Numbered from the stretch's first letter, positions 45,679-54,495 are shown. The stretch: DNA of 64,000 bases from DATAES01 sp963721305 (GCA_963721305.1 CAVRIR010000004.1:558001-622000); one strand, 5' to 3'. Numbers and translations: made by a program. Notes: generated by a model from the sequence alone, not told the origin.

Positions 45679-47406
45679 TCACTTGTGAGCGAGTGCACGG
45701 TCGACCCGATCAGCGAGGCGGACGAGTCGCATGTTCTCGAGGCCGATCCACGGAGCCTCGATCTGGTCGAGCACCGGCTCACGCAGACGGATCGAGCATT
45801 GACGAACGTTCTCGTCGTCGACCATGTCAGCGTCGAGTGCACGATCGACAGCTTGCAACGCGTCGACGACACCGCATTCGCCCGGACGCAACCGAAGACG
45901 GACGACACCAGCCTGACGGGAGAGCCGCAGCGTCGGCAGGAGATCGTGTCGTAACCCGGAGAGCAAGTTGTCGAGACGATGACGAACACGATCGACATCC
46001 TCGTCAGGCCAGAGCCGTTCGGCGATGACGTCGGTTCGCAGCCCGGCGTCGCCCGCGATGGCAACCATCACGAGCGTTTCCATCGCGGCTTGGGTGGGAA
46101 GCTGCACCGTTCCGCCGCTGACGGCCAGCCGTCCGTTGCCGCGCAGGTCGAGTCGGATGTCGCCCCGACCCTCGAGTAGTCGTTCCCACTCCGGCGATCG
46201 CTTCGGTGGCGCCCGACGAGCGGCCGCGCGGCGGTGGTACTCCGTGCGATTCGGATCGATCGCGGCTCGCACCACGCTCGCGCGCGCCGCCCAGAACGAT
46301 GCGCCGCCCGCGTCGAGCAGTTGCTCTGCCTCTTCGAGCAGCGAGCCACTCGAACGTCCGGCGGATTCGAGCAGCTCGGCCTTCACGATCAGGATGCGTC
46401 CGCGCTCGACCGCGTTCGGCCGCGAGGTGAGCACGTGCTCGCAGGCCTGCAGTCCCGCTTCGTCGTTGCCGCTGTGGAGGTGAGCGATCGCCAGAGCGGA
46501 GCGTGCCCATCGCGACCACCATCGTTCGTCGATCGGTGCGAGATAGAGCAGTGCTTGCTTCGCGTCGCGTGCCGCGTCGGTCGGTCGCATCGGTGCGGTG
46601 AACTCGGCGCGCGCCACCAACCCCACGGCCTCGTACCACTCGTTCGCAGCCGCTCGCGCCAGCGACAAACCGCCCTCGAACGCGTCCATCGCCGCGTCGT
46701 ACTCGTCCACGAGCGCGCGGAGGGCGCCTTGCTCGAACCACAGCAGTGGCTCCTCGTAGCGATTCTCGATCGGAACGAGTGCAAACGCATTGGCCGCTCG
46801 GGCGATGGCGGAACGGCACACGTCGAATCTGCCCGTGTAGAGGTTGAAGAACCCGAGGTACACCGCGGCAACGGCTTCGGCGCGCGTGTCGCCTGCGAGC
46901 TCCGCCGCCCACATCGCCTGCTCGGCCAGCGCAGAAGCGGCTGTCATGTCGCCGTCCTCGTACGCCTCGAGCGACCGGTGGGCGAGGATCAACCGATGCA
47001 GGACGTGTGACGGGCCCAACAGCGCGCGGCTGCGGTCCCACCATGCAGCGGCAGAGCGGAGCTGACCTTCGCCGAGATCCTCGACGCCTTCGAGAAAGCA
47101 CGCGAGCCCTTCGCCGTACGCGTCGCCCGTTGTCTCGAATTGCTCGAGCGCGGCGCGCAACACCGATCGACCGCGCTCGCGATCGCATGCGCATGTCGCA
47201 ACTCCCGCGGGCAGCGCGGCCCACGGTCGCCCGGCGTAGTCCAGGTTGGCCAAGCGGCTCGCGAACGGAACGAACCGATGACAGAGGTCGTTGCTCACGA
47301 TCTCGTCCGCCGCGTCCTCGAGCGCCTCGAGGACAACCTCGTCCGCGGCCTGTTGCGCGAGCGCCTCAACCGCGCCGTCGATCCGGGACAACCCCCGCAC
47401 CGCCAT
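45679..47406 (-). CDS. TPR-type protein with C-terminal winged helix/BTAD-like region, regulator
   Basis: A 575-residue protein. From about residue 60 to 390 runs a chain of TPR-like helical pairs (AGDTRAEAVAAVYLGFFNLYTGRFD, HLHSGNDEAGLQACEHVLTSRPN). The end has GRLAVSGGTVQLPTQAAMETLVMVAIAGDAGLRTDVIAERLWPDEDVDRVRHRLDNLLSGLRHDL, the OmpR/SARP-type winged helix. This order is opposite to usual SARPs. GGAGG touches ATG 47406 too closely, so GTG 47400 with 7-nt spacing may be the real start. The target may be the divergent ABC operon. Confidence 0.75.
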   Translation of the reverse strand: MAVRGLSRIDGAVEALAQQAADEVVLEALEDAADEIVSNDLCHRFVPFASRLANLDYAGRPWAALPAGVATCACDRERGRSVLRAALEQFETTGDAYGEGLACFLEGVEDLGEGQLRSAAAWWDRSRALLGPSHVLHRLILAHRSLEAYEDGDMTAASALAEQAMWAAELAGDTRAEAVAAVYLGFFNLYTGRFDVCRSAIARAANAFALVPIENRYEEPLLWFEQGALRALVDEYDAAMDAFEGGLSLARAAANEWYEAVGLVARAEFTAPMRPTDAARDAKQALLYLAPIDERWWSRWARSALAIAHLHSGNDEAGLQACEHVLTSRPNAVERGRILIVKAELLESAGRSSGSLLEEAEQLLDAGGASFWAARASVVRAAIDPNRTEYHRRAAARRAPPKRSPEWERLLEGRGDIRLDLRGNGRLAVSGGTVQLPTQAAMETLVMVAIAGDAGLRTDVIAERLWPDEDVDRVRHRLDNLLSGLRHDLLPTLRLSRQAGVVRLRLRPGECGVVDALQAVDRALDADMVDDENVRQCSIRLREPVLDQIEAPWIGLENMRLVRLADRVDRALAHK

Positions 47407-47718
47407 TCCTCCGGAGGGTACTGGTTCACGGTGAGGGGTTGCGAGCTGCACTTTGAGGTTTTCCGGAGGTTCGGTTCGTTACTGTCCGCGGCCGTAAGAG
47501 GTGGGGAAGCGGGAGCGCACGCCGCAGGCGGTCATCCGCCTGGGCGTGCGAACCCGTTTGAACGAGCTCCCGCGATGGCCTGCATCGACTGTCTGTCCTC
47601 AACCGCGCTGGGGCCGCCGAGGCCTGCATGCCGTATGCTCGGGAACGATGGGGGCGGCCGGACGAGTGTTGCAGCGCTGTGCTGATGCGCGATCCGTGGT
47701 GATGGTCGAGCATCGAAC
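47407..47718. other. 312-bp divergent intergenic region
   Basis: It separates the winged-helix regulator (minus) from the ABC operon (plus). It contains the structured repeat at 47509-47573. I see no convincing gene; frames present are short and lack coding features. A GC-rich -10/-35 pair is not obvious. Confidence 0.6.
47509..47573 (+). other. Long inverted-repeat structure (candidate structured leader RNA)
   Basis: An inner hairpin at 47516-47550 has arms CGCACGCC-g-CAGGCGG and CCGCCTG-GGCGTGCG, 15 pairs with one bulged G and a TCAT loop. An outer stem GCGGGAG (47509-47515) pairs with CTCCCGC (47567-47573) and encloses a 16-nt single-stranded stretch after the hairpin. It is about 145 nt before the ABC operon's start. 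It could be a leader element, an operator region or a terminator; no U-tract follows. Confidence 0.5.
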
Positions 47719-48762
47719 TTGCTGCTGATCGCGATACGGGATCTGCAGTTCAGACTGCGTCGATTCGTCATCTCCGTCGTCGCGGTTGCCCTCGTGCTCG
47801 CGCTGACCGTGGTGCTCGCCGGTGTGGCGAGCTCCCTCGACGTCGAGGTCAACCACACGCTCGATCAACTGGGCGTCGACCACTGGGTCGTGAACTCCGA
47901 GGCGAGTGGTCCGTTCTTCGGCTCGGTTCCCATGGACCAGGCCACCGTTGCGCAGGTCAAGTCCCTCCCGGGCGTTCAGGAGGCGGAACCGCAGGTCTTC
48001 TATCCGTACACGCTGGACTCACCGTCAGGACCGAAGAGCATCACGCTGTTCGGGGTCGCGCCCGGAGCGCTCGGCGCCCCGAAGCCCGATCATGGCCGGC
48101 CCCTCCAGAGTCCCGGCGAGGCGGTGACGCAATCCATCTACGGGATGAAGATTGGTTCGACTGTGCGCATCGGCGGCAAGTCGTTCACCGTTGTCGGCAC
48201 GTACGACACGTCCACCATGCTCGGCGGCATCCCGAACGTGTTCCTCAGCACGTCCGATCTGCAGAGCATCGCCTTCAAAGGCGCACCCGTCATCACGGCC
48301 GTCGCGATCACCGGCACCCCGACGGGAGGCCTGAACGGTTTCAAGACGGTCAGTCGCGCCGATGCGCGCAACGACCTGATCCGTCCGCTTCATTCCGTGA
48401 AGCAGACCATCAGCTTGCTCTCGGTGTTGCTCTGGATCGTCACGGGCTGCATCATCGGATCCGTCATCTACCTCTCCGCCCTCGAACGCACGCGTGACTT
48501 CGCCGTGTTCAAAGCCATCGGCGTGTCGAACTCGTGGGTGCTGGCCGGACTCGTCCTGCAAGCCGTCCTGCTGTCCGCCCTGGCCTCCGGTGCCGCGCTC
48601 ATCATCGCTCGGCTCTTGGCACCGGCAATGTCGGTACCTGTCGTGTTTCCCACCGGTGTGGTGTTGCTGGTTCCCGTCACCGCGGTGGCGGTCTCGATCG
48701 TGGGCAGCCTCGCCGGCGTGCGCCGTGCAGTGCGCGTCGATCCAGCGCTGGCGTTCGGATGA
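47719..48762 (+). CDS. ABC transporter permease, MacB/DevC (FtsX) type
   Basis: A 347-residue permease. One N-terminal helix (FVISVVAVALVLALTVVLAGVASSL), a 220-residue extracytoplasmic MacB-PCD-like domain (LGVDHWVVNSEASGPFFGS, GSTVRIGGKSFTVVGTYDTS), then three C-terminal helices typical of FtsX domains. TTG is the start (LLLIAIRDLQFRLRR). Members export lipoproteins, lipids or peptides or act mechanically, not as importers. The ATPase gene follows 12 nt downstream. Confidence 0.88.
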   Translation: MLLIAIRDLQFRLRRFVISVVAVALVLALTVVLAGVASSLDVEVNHTLDQLGVDHWVVNSEASGPFFGSVPMDQATVAQVKSLPGVQEAEPQVFYPYTLDSPSGPKSITLFGVAPGALGAPKPDHGRPLQSPGEAVTQSIYGMKIGSTVRIGGKSFTVVGTYDTSTMLGGIPNVFLSTSDLQSIAFKGAPVITAVAITGTPTGGLNGFKTVSRADARNDLIRPLHSVKQTISLLSVLLWIVTGCIIGSVIYLSALERTRDFAVFKAIGVSNSWVLAGLVLQAVLLSALASGAALIIARLLAPAMSVPVVFPTGVVLLVPVTAVAVSIVGSLAGVRRAVRVDPALAFG

Positions 48763-48774
48763 GAGCGGGGCGCG

Positions 48775-49746
48775 ATGCCTGACCTGGTGCTGACGGATCT
48801 CGTCGTCGAATACACCAGTGGCGGCGACTACAAGGTCCGACCGATCGATGGCCTGAATCTCACGGTGAAGGGCGGATCACTCGCGATCCTGTTGGGGCCA
48901 TCCGGTTGTGGCAAGACGACCTTGCTCTCGTGCCTCGGTGGGATCCTGCAGCCGACGAGCGGATCGATCCGCGTCGGCGACGTCGAAGTGACCGACCTGT
49001 CCCGCTCCGACCTCACCGAGTACAGACGGCACACGGTCGGCATCGTGTTCCAGGCGTTCAACCTCGTACCGAGCTTGACGGCGGAGGAGAACGTCGTCGT
49101 GCCATTGCGCGCGGTCGGCATGTCACGTCAGCGAGCGAAAGAGCGCGCACAGGAACTGCTCGACATGGTCGACCTCAGCCACCGCTTGAACCATCGCCCG
49201 GGCGATCTCTCGGGTGGCCAGCAGCAGCGAGTGGCCGTTGCGCGCGCGCTCGCCCTCGATCCGCCGCTGATCCTCGCGGACGAGCCGACCGCGCATCTCG
49301 ACTTCATCCAGGTCGAGGAGATCCTGAGACTGGTGAGGCGGTTGGCGACCGGCGAGCGGGTCGTCGTCGTCTCGACGCACGACAGCAGGATGATCCCGCT
49401 GGCCGACGAGGTCATCGAGATGTCGCCGATCCTCAACACGCCGGACCGGCCGCCGGTACAGGTCGAGCTCGAGCCCGGAGAGGTCTTGTTCAGACAGGGT
49501 GAGCGAGGCGAGCTCGTCTACATCATCGAGACGGGCCAGGTAGAGATCATCCGGGAGCATGCCGATGGCTCGGACCAGCTGCTCCGGTTGCTGGCCGAGG
49601 GCGAGTACTTCGGCGAGATGAGCCCGCTCGCCGGCCTGCCCCGCACCGCGACCGCGCGGGCGAAGGATCGGGTGGTGCTCACCGGCTACACCGGCCGCGC
49701 GTTCCGCGATCGAGTGTCCGGAGCGGTCACGGGGCGAACACCGTGA
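48775..49746 (+). CDS. ABC ATPase fused to a cyclic-nucleotide-binding domain
   Basis: A 323-residue two-domain protein. The ABC part of MacB/LolD type has Walker A GPSGCGKTT, Q-loop VFQAFNLVP, signature LSGGQQQRVAVARALALDPP, Walker B LILADEPTAHLD and H-loop VVVSTHD. From about residue 230, VELEPGEVLFRQGERGELVYIIETGQVEII and GEYFGEMSPLAGLPRTATARA form a CAP/cNMP-binding domain with the phosphate-binding FGE and R-T-A residues. A fusion of this kind suggests transport is gated by cAMP or cGMP. It overlaps the next gene by 4 nt. Confidence 0.9.
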   Translation: MPDLVLTDLVVEYTSGGDYKVRPIDGLNLTVKGGSLAILLGPSGCGKTTLLSCLGGILQPTSGSIRVGDVEVTDLSRSDLTEYRRHTVGIVFQAFNLVPSLTAEENVVVPLRAVGMSRQRAKERAQELLDMVDLSHRLNHRPGDLSGGQQQRVAVARALALDPPLILADEPTAHLDFIQVEEILRLVRRLATGERVVVVSTHDSRMIPLADEVIEMSPILNTPDRPPVQVELEPGEVLFRQGERGELVYIIETGQVEIIREHADGSDQLLRLLAEGEYFGEMSPLAGLPRTATARAKDRVVLTGYTGRAFRDRVSGAVTGRTP

Positions 49747-50237
49747 CGTTCGCGCGCCGTCGACCGCGAGCAGACGAGATGACGCCGGCCGTGCGCGGCC
49801 TGGCGAAGCGAATCGACGCCGAGCAGACCTTCGAGGACGGCGATTGCATCGTCGCGGAGGGCAGTCAAGGGCGTGCGATGTACATCGTCGCCGACGGTCG
49901 CGTTCGCATCGTCAAGGAGAGCAACGGACCTGGTGTGACCCTTGGTTACATCGAGCGCGGCGACTTCTTCGGTGAGATGTCGCTCCTCGAGTCGCTTCCC
50001 CGATACGCGGGGGCGTTTGCCGTTGGCCCTACCCGGGTGCTCGTGGTCGAGCCCGGAAGTCTCGTGCTCAGGATCCGTCACGACCCCACGCTGGCCATCG
50101 AGATGATGCAGCGTCTGAGCAGCAGGTTGCGCCTCGCCAATTCCCGGGTGATGCAGATCGTCGAGGGAACCGAAGGGTCAGATGCGCCCCCGATCTGGGA
50201 GGCGTTCGAACGCGAAGAGCCGGGCGATGCTGATTGA
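49743..50237 (+). CDS. Cyclic-nucleotide-binding protein
   Basis: A 164-residue stand-alone cNMP-binding domain without a DNA-binding helix. AEQTFEDGDCIVAEGSQGRAMYIVADGRVRIVK and GYIERGDFFGEMSLLESLPRYAGAFAV follow the family; the phosphate-binding arginine is kept but the following Thr/Ser is Tyr. C-terminal helices (HDPTLAIEMMQRLSSRLRLANSRVMQIV) resemble the linker of CRP. It starts at GTG 49743, overlapping the ATPase stop, so it may be a second sensor of the same transporter. Confidence 0.88.
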   Translation: MTFARRRPRADEMTPAVRGLAKRIDAEQTFEDGDCIVAEGSQGRAMYIVADGRVRIVKESNGPGVTLGYIERGDFFGEMSLLESLPRYAGAFAVGPTRVLVVEPGSLVLRIRHDPTLAIEMMQRLSSRLRLANSRVMQIVEGTEGSDAPPIWEAFEREEPGDAD

Positions 50238-50976
50238 CGTCGAGGAGAGCCGCCTCATCGTCATCTCCGATCTCCACCTGGGCAATCCGTACTCGCTTGC
50301 GACCCGCAACCTGATGTCGTTCATGGATTACGTCGTCGACGGCGACTACAGCCTGTGCATCAACGGCGATGGGGTCGACATCCTCCAGGGACGCCTCGGT
50401 CGACTCACGCAGCACTCGATCGAAGCCATGGACGTGCTGCGGAAGTTCGAGAAGTCGACCGGCCGTCTGTATTACGTGGTCGGCAATCACGACATCGTCC
50501 TCGAAGGCGCGTTGCACACCTGGTTGTCGGAGTACCTCACTCCGTTTCTCAACGTGCGGTCGGGGCGCTTGCGTGTGCGAATCGAACACGGTCACGCGTA
50601 CGACGCGTTCTATGTCGCCAGCCCTCGTATCTACGAGCTCTTGGGGATGGCGGCCACGCCCTTCTTGCACATCTATCCCGACATCTACCGACTGTGGTCC
50701 GCGAGCACGCGCGCTCGCATGCGCGTCGCCCGGATGATCGCCGACACGTCCCCGGAGTACGAAAGCGCCGAGCAGGAGTCAGCGGCGATGCTCGCGGACC
50801 GGGGCTTCGACGTCGTGGTGTTCGGCCACACGCACCGACCGGAACAGATCGCGCTCGAACACGGTGCCGTCTATCTCAACTGCGGCAACTGGCTGCGCGG
50901 CACCACGTTCGTGGAGATCGCCGACGACAGCGCGTCGCTGCTCGAGTGGCACGAGTCAGGACCCGTGCCGATCTAA
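50227..50976 (+). CDS. Metallophosphoesterase (LpxH-like)
   Basis: A 249-residue calcineurin-like phosphoesterase. Metal motifs are SDLHLG, NGDGVD, VGNHD, EHGHAYD and FGHTHRP. Sequence around GDGVD and the length recall UDP-2,3-diacylglucosamine hydrolase-type enzymes, but lipid A is not expected in this phylum. The gene overlaps the cNMP protein by 11 nt, so it is the last gene of the same operon. Cleavage of a cyclic nucleotide or of the exported substrate is a hypothesis. Confidence 0.9.
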   Translation: MLIDVEESRLIVISDLHLGNPYSLATRNLMSFMDYVVDGDYSLCINGDGVDILQGRLGRLTQHSIEAMDVLRKFEKSTGRLYYVVGNHDIVLEGALHTWLSEYLTPFLNVRSGRLRVRIEHGHAYDAFYVASPRIYELLGMAATPFLHIYPDIYRLWSASTRARMRVARMIADTSPEYESAEQESAAMLADRGFDVVVFGHTHRPEQIALEHGAVYLNCGNWLRGTTFVEIADDSASLLEWHESGPVPI

Positions 50977-51009
50977 CCGCCTGGCGGCTCCGTCGCTCGC
51001 ACCGACCAA

Positions 51010-51770
51010 TCAGCCGATGAAGATGCCGCCGGGGCCCGACAGCTTGACCGCCGTCACGACCTGCCCACCCTGTGCATCCGTTGCCACGATCTGCAGCGTC
51101 GCCGTTTCGGGGGACGAGGTTGTCGGGATGTACTGCATCGGAAGATCGCAGCCCTGACCGCTGGTGCGAATGGCGCCGCACGGCTTCACGTCGGCGGTGA
51201 AGTCGGGGGAGAGAAACCGGGCTGGCTGATGGAGAACTTGAGCTTCACCTGCTGTCCTGGGTCACCACCGACGAGCTGGATCGCGTCATCCGCGGTCGCC
51301 GGATTAGCGCCTGCGGGGAAGCTGATGGAACTCACCTTGACCTGGACCCTGGGCGGAACCGGCGCCACCGTCGGTGGCGGTGACGACGACGATGACGAAG
51401 GAGGCGGCGGCGTTGATGACGATGACGCCGGCGGAACCACCACCACGGGTGGCGTCGATGACGACGATGGCGTCGTCTGTGTCGAAGACGGTGGCGTCGA
51501 CGAGTTCGTCTGCGTCGACGAGTTGGTGCCCGTCTCGAGCGACGAACTGGATGTTGGCGGCACGATGAGGCTCGAGGATCCGATCGAGATCGTGCCCGAC
51601 GTCTGCGTCTGTTCCGTCGTGGACGGGCCCGTGGCTCTCACGCTCGCACTGGACGAACCGTGGACGGCGAGCAAGCCCCCAGCCGCGAACACGCCGGCGA
51701 ACAGCGCGCCCCCGAGCACGAATGCTCGGTGAGTTCTCGAGATGCCCGCAACGGGGCGCTTGAGTCCCAT
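51010..51770 (-). CDS. Secreted/anchored Ser-Thr-Pro-rich protein, one frameshift
   Basis: An N-terminal membrane helix (AFVLGGALFAGVFAAGGLLAVHG) is followed by about 100 residues of Ser/Thr/Pro linker (SSSSSTPPSS, TPPPPSSSSSS). A C-terminal beta-type domain begins VQVKVSSISFPAGANPATADDAIQLVGGDPGQQVKLKFSISQPGFS. A run of five Cs at about 51205-51210 shifts the frame; without one C it continues DFTADVKPCGAIRTSGQGCDLPMQYIPTTSSP and ends SGPGGIFIG at 51010. The two cysteines in the restored part may form a disulfide. It looks like an envelope protein with a stalk; no family is recognised. Confidence 0.65.
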
Positions 51771-51784
51771 CGGAGGGCCTTCGT

Positions 51785-52168
51785 TTAGAAGTACTGCCGG
51801 TCGCCGGTCGCGGCTTCGACCGGTTGTTCGGCGTCGAGTGCCGCGAGATGCGGCTCGCCGTGCGACTCGGGCGCCTCGTCCGACTTGTCGCGGCTGTCGA
51901 CGTATCGCTCGACCGCCGCCTCGGACACTGCGCCGAGCGCGAAGTCGCGAGCGCTGTCGGCCAGATCGAGGAAGGTGCCGCCGCCACCAGAAGTCGAGGT
52001 CGACGTCGGCGACGTCGGCGACTGCGTACCGAGACGGACGTCTGGTTGCGGTGTCCCGGCTGCACTGGCGAGGCCCGATGTGGGCGTGAGTTGGCCGCCC
52101 AATCCGCGGTTTGCCTGCGTCACCGGAACGCTTGTGGCACCTGCTGCGACATTGCCCTTTTCACCCAT
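51785..52168 (-). CDS. Small protein of unknown function, Pro/Thr/Gly-rich
   Basis: A 127-residue protein without signal peptide or membrane helix. The start is low-complexity (MGEKGNVAAGATSVPVTQANRGLGG, TSPTSTSTSGGGG). The second half has a helix FLDLADSARDFALGAVSEAAVERYVDSRD. GAGG lies 9 nt before the ATG. An in-frame TTG at 52177 is possible. It sits just upstream of the stalked envelope protein on the same strand. No family recognised. Confidence 0.55.
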   Translation of the reverse strand: MGEKGNVAAGATSVPVTQANRGLGGQLTPTSGLASAAGTPQPDVRLGTQSPTSPTSTSTSGGGGTFLDLADSARDFALGAVSEAAVERYVDSRDKSDEAPESHGEPHLAALDAEQPVEAATGDRQYF

Positions 52169-52362
52169 GAATCCCAACCTCGCGGTCCTCGTGTGGCGCC
52201 TGCCACAGTGCAGAAACGGTGCTGCCGGGTGCAGTCATACGCTCGGTTGTTTGGATTGTCTAGGGATCGTGACCAACGACACGGACCGGGAAAGCATTTA
52301 CCTCTTGTCGGAGTGTTCTACGTCGTGTTCCTATCGCAAATGCGAGCGACGAGGAGGCCGCG

Positions 52363-53163
52363 ATGTCGGATCCGGCAGGCTGGTATCCCGACCCGGTGGG
52401 GCGGGCGGAGTTCCGCTACTGGGACGGACTCGCTTGGACGGCTCAATCCTCCAGCGGCGGCGTGGCGGTGGAGGACAGGCTCGGTGGCACCCCCCTCCGA
52501 GCGCCAAGCGACTCGATCGATGAGCCCGAAGAGTCCCCGCCGCCGGCACGGAAATCACGCCGGTGGCTCTTCACATCGATCGTGGTTGTCATCGTGCTCT
52601 TGGCGGTGGCGGTCGTGGCTGCGACGCGGAAGGACGACAACTCGGTGCCGTCACTTTCCGCGCATCCGACCACGTTCAGTGACCACATCGAAGATGTCGG
52701 TCATTTGCCCGACCATCGAGTCTCCATTCCGGCAAACACCGTCACGTTCATCGACATCCGGACGACCGATACCGCCCTGCAACCGCTTGCGGTCATCGAG
52801 GCTTCCAAGGCCACTTCCGACCAGATCGCGACCACGTTGTTGGGCGCCACGGATCAGACGACGGGACTGAAGAACCTCTTCCCGGATCTCCGTGAAGAAG
52901 ATCTCGGTGTGCAGGGAACCGTCGTCGTCTTCGCGTGTGCCCCTCCCAGCGCGAACGGCGGGCTGGTGGCGGCCATGCCCTCCGCCGTCGGCGGCGACTA
53001 CGACATCGTCCCGGTGTTGGTCGACAGTCACAACAACCGTCACGGCGGCGATGCCACGGTGACGCTCAAGACCGAGCCGTTCGACTACACGAACCTGCCG
53101 ACGGCGGCCGACGTATCGAAGGCCTTCGACCAGGATCCTGTTCTGCACGAGCGTCGTTGCTGA
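52363..53163 (+). CDS. DUF2510 membrane protein
   Basis: A 266-residue protein. The N-terminal DUF2510 motif is GWYPDPVGRAEFRYWDGLAWT. A Pro-rich linker, one helix (RWLFTSIVVVIVLLAVAVVAA) and an extracytoplasmic domain starting DNSVPSLSAHPTTFSDHIEDVG follow. DUF2510 is a short aromatic module on many actinobacterial membrane proteins. A GAGGAGG ribosome binding site precedes the ATG. The next gene starts 12 nt downstream of the stop. Confidence 0.85.
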   Translation: MSDPAGWYPDPVGRAEFRYWDGLAWTAQSSSGGVAVEDRLGGTPLRAPSDSIDEPEESPPPARKSRRWLFTSIVVVIVLLAVAVVAATRKDDNSVPSLSAHPTTFSDHIEDVGHLPDHRVSIPANTVTFIDIRTTDTALQPLAVIEASKATSDQIATTLLGATDQTTGLKNLFPDLREEDLGVQGTVVVFACAPPSANGGLVAAMPSAVGGDYDIVPVLVDSHNNRHGGDATVTLKTEPFDYTNLPTAADVSKAFDQDPVLHERRC

Positions 53164-53174
53164 GGCAGGGCACC

Positions 53175-54479
53175 GTGCTGGTCGCTGAACGAGAGCTGGC
53201 GGGGCGTCTGAAACGGATCGCGGCGGGCGAAGGCATCGTCGGGATCGAGCACGAGTACCGCGTTGTCCTCGACGGTGAGCCGGTCGACTTCCGGCAGCTC
53301 ATCGGCGAGCTCGATCTTCGGCCGGTCGGTCGCGATCCGAGCGATCCGAACGCGCGTCATCTCGCCAACGGGCTCATGGTCACCGCGGACGGACGGGAAG
53401 CCGAAGTGGTGACGCCCCCGATCACGATCGAGCCGGGATGCTCGTGGCACGCGTCGCGCTGGACGTCGCTCGGTCACGCGACCTTGTGCACGACGCTCGA
53501 TCCGCGGGCGGCTCTGCAGGGTTACTCGACCCACATCAACGTCTCGATCGATGCGGATCCGATGCGCGTCGCGTGGTTGTTCGCACGGCACTTCGCCCTG
53601 GCGGCGATGCTGCTCATCGATCAGTCGGAATCGCCAGGCCTGCTCGTCAGGCCGCGCCCGGCACGGCTCGAGATCGGCGGCGAGTACACCGTCGGGCCGC
53701 AGCTCCGCGCCGCGCTCGTCTTCAATCTGGCCGCCGGCCATGCGTGCGCGGCGGCGGTGTCGGCGCGATCGTCGAGCGAGCTGCCCGCGCCGGTCGATGG
53801 TGAGTGCACCGCCGCCGTCGAACGCCCGGGTTGGTACGTCGATCGACGTGCGTACGGCGCCGATCTCTACGGTGACGGCCGCGACACGACGGTATGGGTC
53901 GACGGCGTGCCGACGCGCGCCGGCGACGTGTTGGTGCACGCGTGGACGCAGGTTCGCGACCACGCCTGCCGCCTGGTCGGACCCGACGAGGTGGCCTTGG
54001 TCGACGACATCGTCGAAGGGCGGCAGCCGATCCCGTTGGAGTCGACGACCAGGTTCGAAGATCTCTGCTTGCTCGAAGTGGATTCCCCGTTCGCGCGACT
54101 GCACGAGCGCGTGCACGGCGATGTGCACGTGCGACCGGTTGCACTCACGTGGAGCTCGGTGACCTTCGAGCTCGAGCGCGGCCCCGATGCCGGTTATGTA
54201 GTCATCCCTCGTTCGTGGCTGGGCGCGTTTCTCGAGCGTTTGGACGAAGACCAGCTCGACGATCTGCTGCCCGCGCTGTGCGCCGCGCCCGACAACAAGC
54301 GACGTCCTCGACGGCCATCGACGCCGGCGGTGTACGGGCAACGGCCAGACGACAAGGTCTTGGTGCCCACCGAACCACGGACCAACGCGAGGTGGCGTAG
54401 ATGGTGGCCCGAGGCGCTCTGCCTCTTCATCGGTTTGTGCGCGGGTCTGCTCGTGCACAAACTCGGCTGGTGGCACTGA
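53175..54479 (+). CDS. Membrane-tethered amidoligase-like protein (glutamate-cysteine-ligase fold)
   Basis: A 434-residue protein starting with GTG. GIVGIEHEYRVV, then ANGLMVTADGREAEVVTPPITIEPG, and LQGYSTHINVSI resemble the E-x-E strand, E-V-x-x-P-P strand and H-x-N/H-x-S strand of glutamate-cysteine ligase and COOH-NH2 ligase (amidoligase) proteins. ARLEIGGEYTVGPQLRAAL supplies a further basic/acidic set. Residues 135-330 are less clear. The C-terminus ends in a helix (EALCLFIGLCAGLLVHKLGWW) that would anchor it. It may ligate a peptide or peptidoglycan carboxylate. The family call is mine from motifs only. Confidence 0.6.
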   Translation: MLVAERELAGRLKRIAAGEGIVGIEHEYRVVLDGEPVDFRQLIGELDLRPVGRDPSDPNARHLANGLMVTADGREAEVVTPPITIEPGCSWHASRWTSLGHATLCTTLDPRAALQGYSTHINVSIDADPMRVAWLFARHFALAAMLLIDQSESPGLLVRPRPARLEIGGEYTVGPQLRAALVFNLAAGHACAAAVSARSSSELPAPVDGECTAAVERPGWYVDRRAYGADLYGDGRDTTVWVDGVPTRAGDVLVHAWTQVRDHACRLVGPDEVALVDDIVEGRQPIPLESTTRFEDLCLLEVDSPFARLHERVHGDVHVRPVALTWSSVTFELERGPDAGYVVIPRSWLGAFLERLDEDQLDDLLPALCAAPDNKRRPRRPSTPAVYGQRPDDKVLVPTEPRTNARWRRWWPEALCLFIGLCAGLLVHKLGWWH

Positions 54480-54495
54480 CCGGGGGACCGTGACC

